Shown: in pieces, positions 32,037-34,405 of the stretch
How positions within the stretch are numbered: position 1 is the first letter of the stretch
How the letters are laid out: each line of letters starts with the position of its first letter
Assembly (NCBI GenBank): GCA_016872225.1
Contig: VHAW01000001.1
Coordinates: 1 to 34,405 of the forward strand
Direction: 5' to 3'
DNA from: Sphingomonadales bacterium
Lineage (GTDB): Bacteria > Bacteroidota > Bacteroidia > UBA7662
Length of the DNA stretch: 34,405 nt
Translations under genes and position numbers: made by a program
Notes under the pieces: model-generated
What the model was told of the DNA's origin: nothing
Seen by the model: the letters and a program-made list of their open reading frames with translations, nothing else
Databases searched by the model: none

Positions 32037-32079
32037 CTCTATCATGTTGCACCCTGTTTGGTTCATCCTATCAAGACTT

Positions 32080-32565
32080 ATGAAAAAGCTAAATCCAGGA
32101 CTTTTGAGGCCTTCACGGTGGGGATTCATAGGGTTGTTAGCCTTAATGAGCTGTGATTTGCTCTTTATCCCTCAGATTTTTCCTCCGCAAGTGGACTTGA
32201 TTGCCCCCACCGATACCCTATGGCTTCGGTCAGGTCGGGATACCCTTAATTTGGTATTTCGAATTCGCGACGAGGACGGAGACCTGGGCCGCGATACCAT
32301 GGACCAAACCAAGGACCTCGGAATACTGGAAGTCCGTTACGGTAGCCCCCCCTTTGACACTACCTACACCGAATACGTAATCCCCAACCTCACCCCCAAA
32401 GGTGCGGACAAAAGATTAGATGCCTCCTTGAAGGTATCTGTGGAGCCCTTGACCATGCGAAGCGGGCTCGCCGTGGATTCTTCGCAATTCTATGTGGTTC
32501 TCCGAGACAGAGCCGGAAATCCCTGTCCCGTAATTGCATTGCCCACGATTTATCTACGTCCATGA
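32080..32565 (+). CDS. Small lipoprotein of unknown function
   Basis: This 161-residue protein has a lipoprotein signal at the start (MKKLNPGLL...GFIGLLALMSC, lipobox LMSC, Cys25), which favours this ATG over the in-frame ATG at 32044. The mature part is one beta-rich domain with DTLNLVFRIRDEDGDLGRDT, the Asp/Gly-rich DGDLG signature of a common Bacteroidota lipoprotein fold, and ends VVLRDRAGNPCPVIALPTIY. Function is unknown; it should be anchored in the outer or inner membrane. It is directly followed by porQ (stop TGA, one base, ATG), so the two are co-expressed. Confidence 0.8.
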   Translation: MKKLNPGLLRPSRWGFIGLLALMSCDLLFIPQIFPPQVDLIAPTDTLWLRSGRDTLNLVFRIRDEDGDLGRDTMDQTKDLGILEVRYGSPPFDTTYTEYVIPNLTPKGADKRLDASLKVSVEPLTMRSGLAVDSSQFYVVLRDRAGNPCPVIALPTIYLRP

Positions 32566-32566
32566 G

Positions 32567-33655
32567 ATGCATTCTCTGATCAGTAAATATCATGCAACAG
32601 CGCAGGCAGTCCTTTGGTTGACCTTGTTCCTCAGCCAAGCGGCCATTGCCCAAAGCGGGGGTCGTTCCATGTTTGGTCAAATGCAGGGTGAGATTGATCC
32701 GGTCACCATGAGCATGGGCGGATTTGCCCCGGTCTGGGGACCTCTCGGTCTAGGATCGGCCATAAGCAATCCGGCCTTGCTGGAAGAGTGCAGTCAGCAC
32801 CGATGGTTTACGGGATGGTCAAAACGGCCTGCCGGGTTGCAACAAGGTGGATTTGCCATGGTGCTTCCTCTTAAACGCTTTCCTGAATGGCATGCTGCCA
32901 TCGGAACACAATTTACAGGAACAGGATCCATGCCTTCCACGGATCCATTCGGCATGGAAACTGGGCAAACGCAAGCCGGCGAAGGAGTGTTACAGGCAAG
33001 CCTTGGACACCGATTCAGCCCCCGGCTGAATTGGGGGGTGCAGACACGAGTCGTCTCATCGTATTTAGGCTCCTATTCCGCCTGGGGAGCAGGCTTGGAT
33101 ATGGCCCTGCGCTATACCGATACCGCCCAAAGGCTTGGAGTCTGCCTGCTCCTGCACGATGCATCGATTATCTTGAAAGACTACGTCTATACTTCGGCGG
33201 CATCCCGCTTCCCGCCGGTTCGCTTGAATCTGATGCTCACCAATGAATTGATGCATCTCCCGCTACGTTGGTCTCTGGGTATGCAGCATTTGCAAAACTG
33301 GAACCTGCGCTACGACGATCCAAACGATCCGTACAAAACCGATAATCTGCTCCTTGGACAAGATAGTGTTACCAAATCATCTCGTTGGGCAGATCTTGGA
33401 CGGGAAGCTTTCCTGCATTTGGTTTTCAATGCCGAACTCCGTTTGAGCAAGGCCATCCGCCTGCGCGGCGGTTACAACGCATTGCAAAGGGCCGAATGGG
33501 CTTTCCCTGAGCGTTCAGGCAGCAGCGGGTTTACCTTCGGTATAGGTCTGTTCACTCGCCGATTCAGCGTGGACTTTGGCACCGGGGCCCAAACCCTGGC
33601 CGGCAGACAAAGTTCCGTAGCATTTTCTTGGAACTTCAGCCCAGTAAAGCCTTGA
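32567..33655 (+). CDS. porQ: PorQ-like type IX secretion system outer-membrane protein
   Basis: This is 362 residues from the ATG at 32567, one base after the lipoprotein stop, which gives a clean signal peptide (AVLWLTLFLSQAAIAQS). The mature protein is a FadL/PorV-like barrel: the plug-like start VTMSMGGFAPVWGPLGLGSA then SNPALLEE, repeated strand pairs, and the C-terminal SGFTFGIGLFTRRFSVDFGT and SVAFSWNF. This pattern matches PorQ, a T9SS-associated protein found with PorV and PorU at the outer membrane. PorV is a related alternative, but length and the late RLRGGYNALQRAEW block favour PorQ. T9SS cargo genes occur in the same window. Support is by eye only. Confidence 0.72.
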   Translation: MHSLISKYHATAQAVLWLTLFLSQAAIAQSGGRSMFGQMQGEIDPVTMSMGGFAPVWGPLGLGSAISNPALLEECSQHRWFTGWSKRPAGLQQGGFAMVLPLKRFPEWHAAIGTQFTGTGSMPSTDPFGMETGQTQAGEGVLQASLGHRFSPRLNWGVQTRVVSSYLGSYSAWGAGLDMALRYTDTAQRLGVCLLLHDASIILKDYVYTSAASRFPPVRLNLMLTNELMHLPLRWSLGMQHLQNWNLRYDDPNDPYKTDNLLLGQDSVTKSSRWADLGREAFLHLVFNAELRLSKAIRLRGGYNALQRAEWAFPERSGSSGFTFGIGLFTRRFSVDFGTGAQTLAGRQSSVAFSWNFSPVKP

Positions 33656-33730
33656 TTTAAACGTTGCAGAATAGCATTTCACTTTGACAAAAAACGCCGC
33701 TAAATTATTCCCATAAATATTTTCAAAATA

Positions 33731-34214
33731 CTGAATTCCTACTATCGCCTCCTCCTGACCATTCTTGCCATCCCCTTTGGATGGCCAACCGTCTCTGCAA
33801 ACTCGCCAAAGAACGCACCATCTCCAACAACGAACACATATGTTTCCGTTTCGGTAGACTCTTTGCTGTTGTACCAAATTTATATTCGAAATTTTAGCAC
33901 CCAAGGCAACCTGCAAGGGGTAATTGCCGGACTAGATCGCATTCAAGGCCTTGCCATACGCTCTGGTTGATGCCGGTGCATCCATTAAAATTTGTGAATC
34001 GCAAAGGTATTTTTGGTGGTCCCTGCGGGGTGCTGGTCAACAAGCCATTTTAGTAGTGGTAAACATTCGTAACAAAAACCTCAAATCGAAGGTGCCCCCC
34101 GATTACCGTGCGCGTTCCTTTGTGAACCTCCTTGACCAAAGCACAGCCTACCTCAAGGAAGAACTTGAATTGGAGCCTTACGGCATTCGCCTGCTCAAGA
34201 CCTTCAAGCCCTAA
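33731..34214 (+). pseudogene. Exported protein broken by a frameshift (unknown function, no ATG start)
   Basis: One frame reads, from CTG 33731, a signal-like LNSYYRLLLTILAIPFGWPT, ending VSANS, then TNTYVSVSVDSLLLYQIYIR and NLQGVIAGLDRIQGLAIRSG, with a stop at 33968-33970. The +1 frame is open from 33936 and continues LVDAGASIKICESQRYFWWS to GIRLLKTFKP (stop 34212-34214). Joining the frames between 33936 and 33967 gives a single exported protein of about 160 residues. No ATG, GTG or TTG starts the first frame after the stop at 33701; CTG 33731 or ATA 33713 are the only reasonable starts. The product is not recognised. It may be a true pseudogene or a sequencing indel. An 87-residue TTG-started frame at 33951 covers only the second half. 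Confidence 0.5.
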
Positions 34215-34217
34215 GGT

Positions 34218-34405
34218 CTAGCGCTTCACCAACCGGTGCCAAGAAGGATTACCTTTTGGATCCATTAACTGTAGCAAATAGATTCCAGAGGGCCATGCTT
34301 GGCATGCTAAATTCAGGGCAACTCCTGTTCCTTCAGGCTGGTATACCCCCTGCGCGAACATGCGACCGTTAAGGTCCGTTATCCGCCATTGCGCGTCTTG
34401 GTTCA
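34218..34405 (-). CDS. C-terminal T9SS sorting domain of a protein continuing beyond the window
   Basis: The minus strand is open from the right edge to a TAG at 34220-34218. The visible 61 residues read WRITDLNGRMFAQG at the start, WPSGIYLLQLMDPKGN in the middle and HRLVKR at the end. This is the last part of a type A T9SS sorting domain: the DLNGR turn, the SGIYLL strand and a basic end. The upstream cargo part is not in the window. It is convergent with the frameshifted gene, three bases apart. Confidence 0.85.
   Translation of the reverse strand, partial: NQDAQWRITDLNGRMFAQGVYQPEGTGVALNLACQAWPSGIYLLQLMDPKGNPSWHRLVKR

Noticed and set aside
33951..34214. Intact 87-residue protein with TTG start
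   Set aside because: The signal-peptide half of the same gene lies in the preceding frame; the piece has no N-terminal features of its own.
1..34405. Insertion sequences, CRISPR arrays, rRNA genes or integrase attachment sites
   Set aside because: No transposase or integrase motifs, no regularly spaced direct repeats, no rRNA sequences; the only tRNA has no adjacent integrase or duplicated 3' end.

Overview
The window comes from a Bacteroidota genome. Three things support this. Four exported proteins carry type IX secretion system (T9SS) C-terminal sorting domains or close relatives of them, and a PorQ-like T9SS outer-membrane protein is present. Several starts are preceded by the Bacteroidota promoter pattern (TTG/TTTG, about 19 bases, TAnnTTTG) rather than -35/-10 boxes with strong Shine-Dalgarno sites. 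Family details also fit, such as the acyl-CoA dehydrogenase next to rpsU, an NSS transporter with a MetS-like small subunit, a TamA-like lipoprotein divergent from a TrmH methyltransferase, and LuxE-like acyl transferase and HAD proteins typical of the phylum. Genus or family cannot be set from the sequence alone.

Layout. 1-4621 (minus): a run of genes reading RmlD-like SDR, NSS transporter, a 47-residue MetS-like subunit, a membrane-anchored helix-hairpin-helix protein, acyl-CoA dehydrogenase and rpsU (cut by the window edge). 4713-7662 (plus): tRNA-Pro(GGG) with promoter and terminator, a HAD-like protein and an exported S9A peptidase. 7653-15109 (minus): a secreted haem-motif/dockerin-like protein, then a coupled chain of M43 metalloprotease, sterol-desaturase-like protein, AIM24 protein and NUC1-type nuclease. 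15226-17238 (plus): a secreted endonuclease I that ends abruptly. 17224-20517: TrmH-type methyltransferase (minus) and TamA-like lipoprotein (plus), overlapping at their 5' ends. 20677-22521 (plus): rplU, rpmA, fabH. 22595-25542 (plus): two translationally coupled outer-membrane-type proteins, the second probably a helix-hairpin-helix/beta-barrel protein. 25798-30281 (plus): EEP phosphoesterase, SAM methyltransferase, PAP2 phosphatase, ZIP transporter and a dienoyl-CoA-reductase-like SDR. 30265-31966 (minus): a frameshifted lipoprotein and a LuxE-like acyl-protein synthetase. 32080-33655 (plus): a lipoprotein and PorQ. 33731-34405: an exported protein broken by a frameshift, and the C-terminus of another T9SS cargo.

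The most distinctive region is 10190-17238. Three neighbouring secreted proteins (M43 protease, CSTCH-motif protein, endonuclease I) share one module, a Cna/SdrD-type beta-sandwich followed by a dockerin-like EF-hand stretch. In two of them it is followed by a cohesin-like beta-sandwich and a T9SS tail, while the nuclease stops exactly at the end of the dockerin-like part. A wider theme is exported nucleic-acid-acting proteins (NUC1 nuclease, endonuclease I, EEP enzyme, two HhH proteins), which could serve extracellular DNA use or uptake; that link is inference. No mobile elements, CRISPR arrays or rRNA genes were seen.
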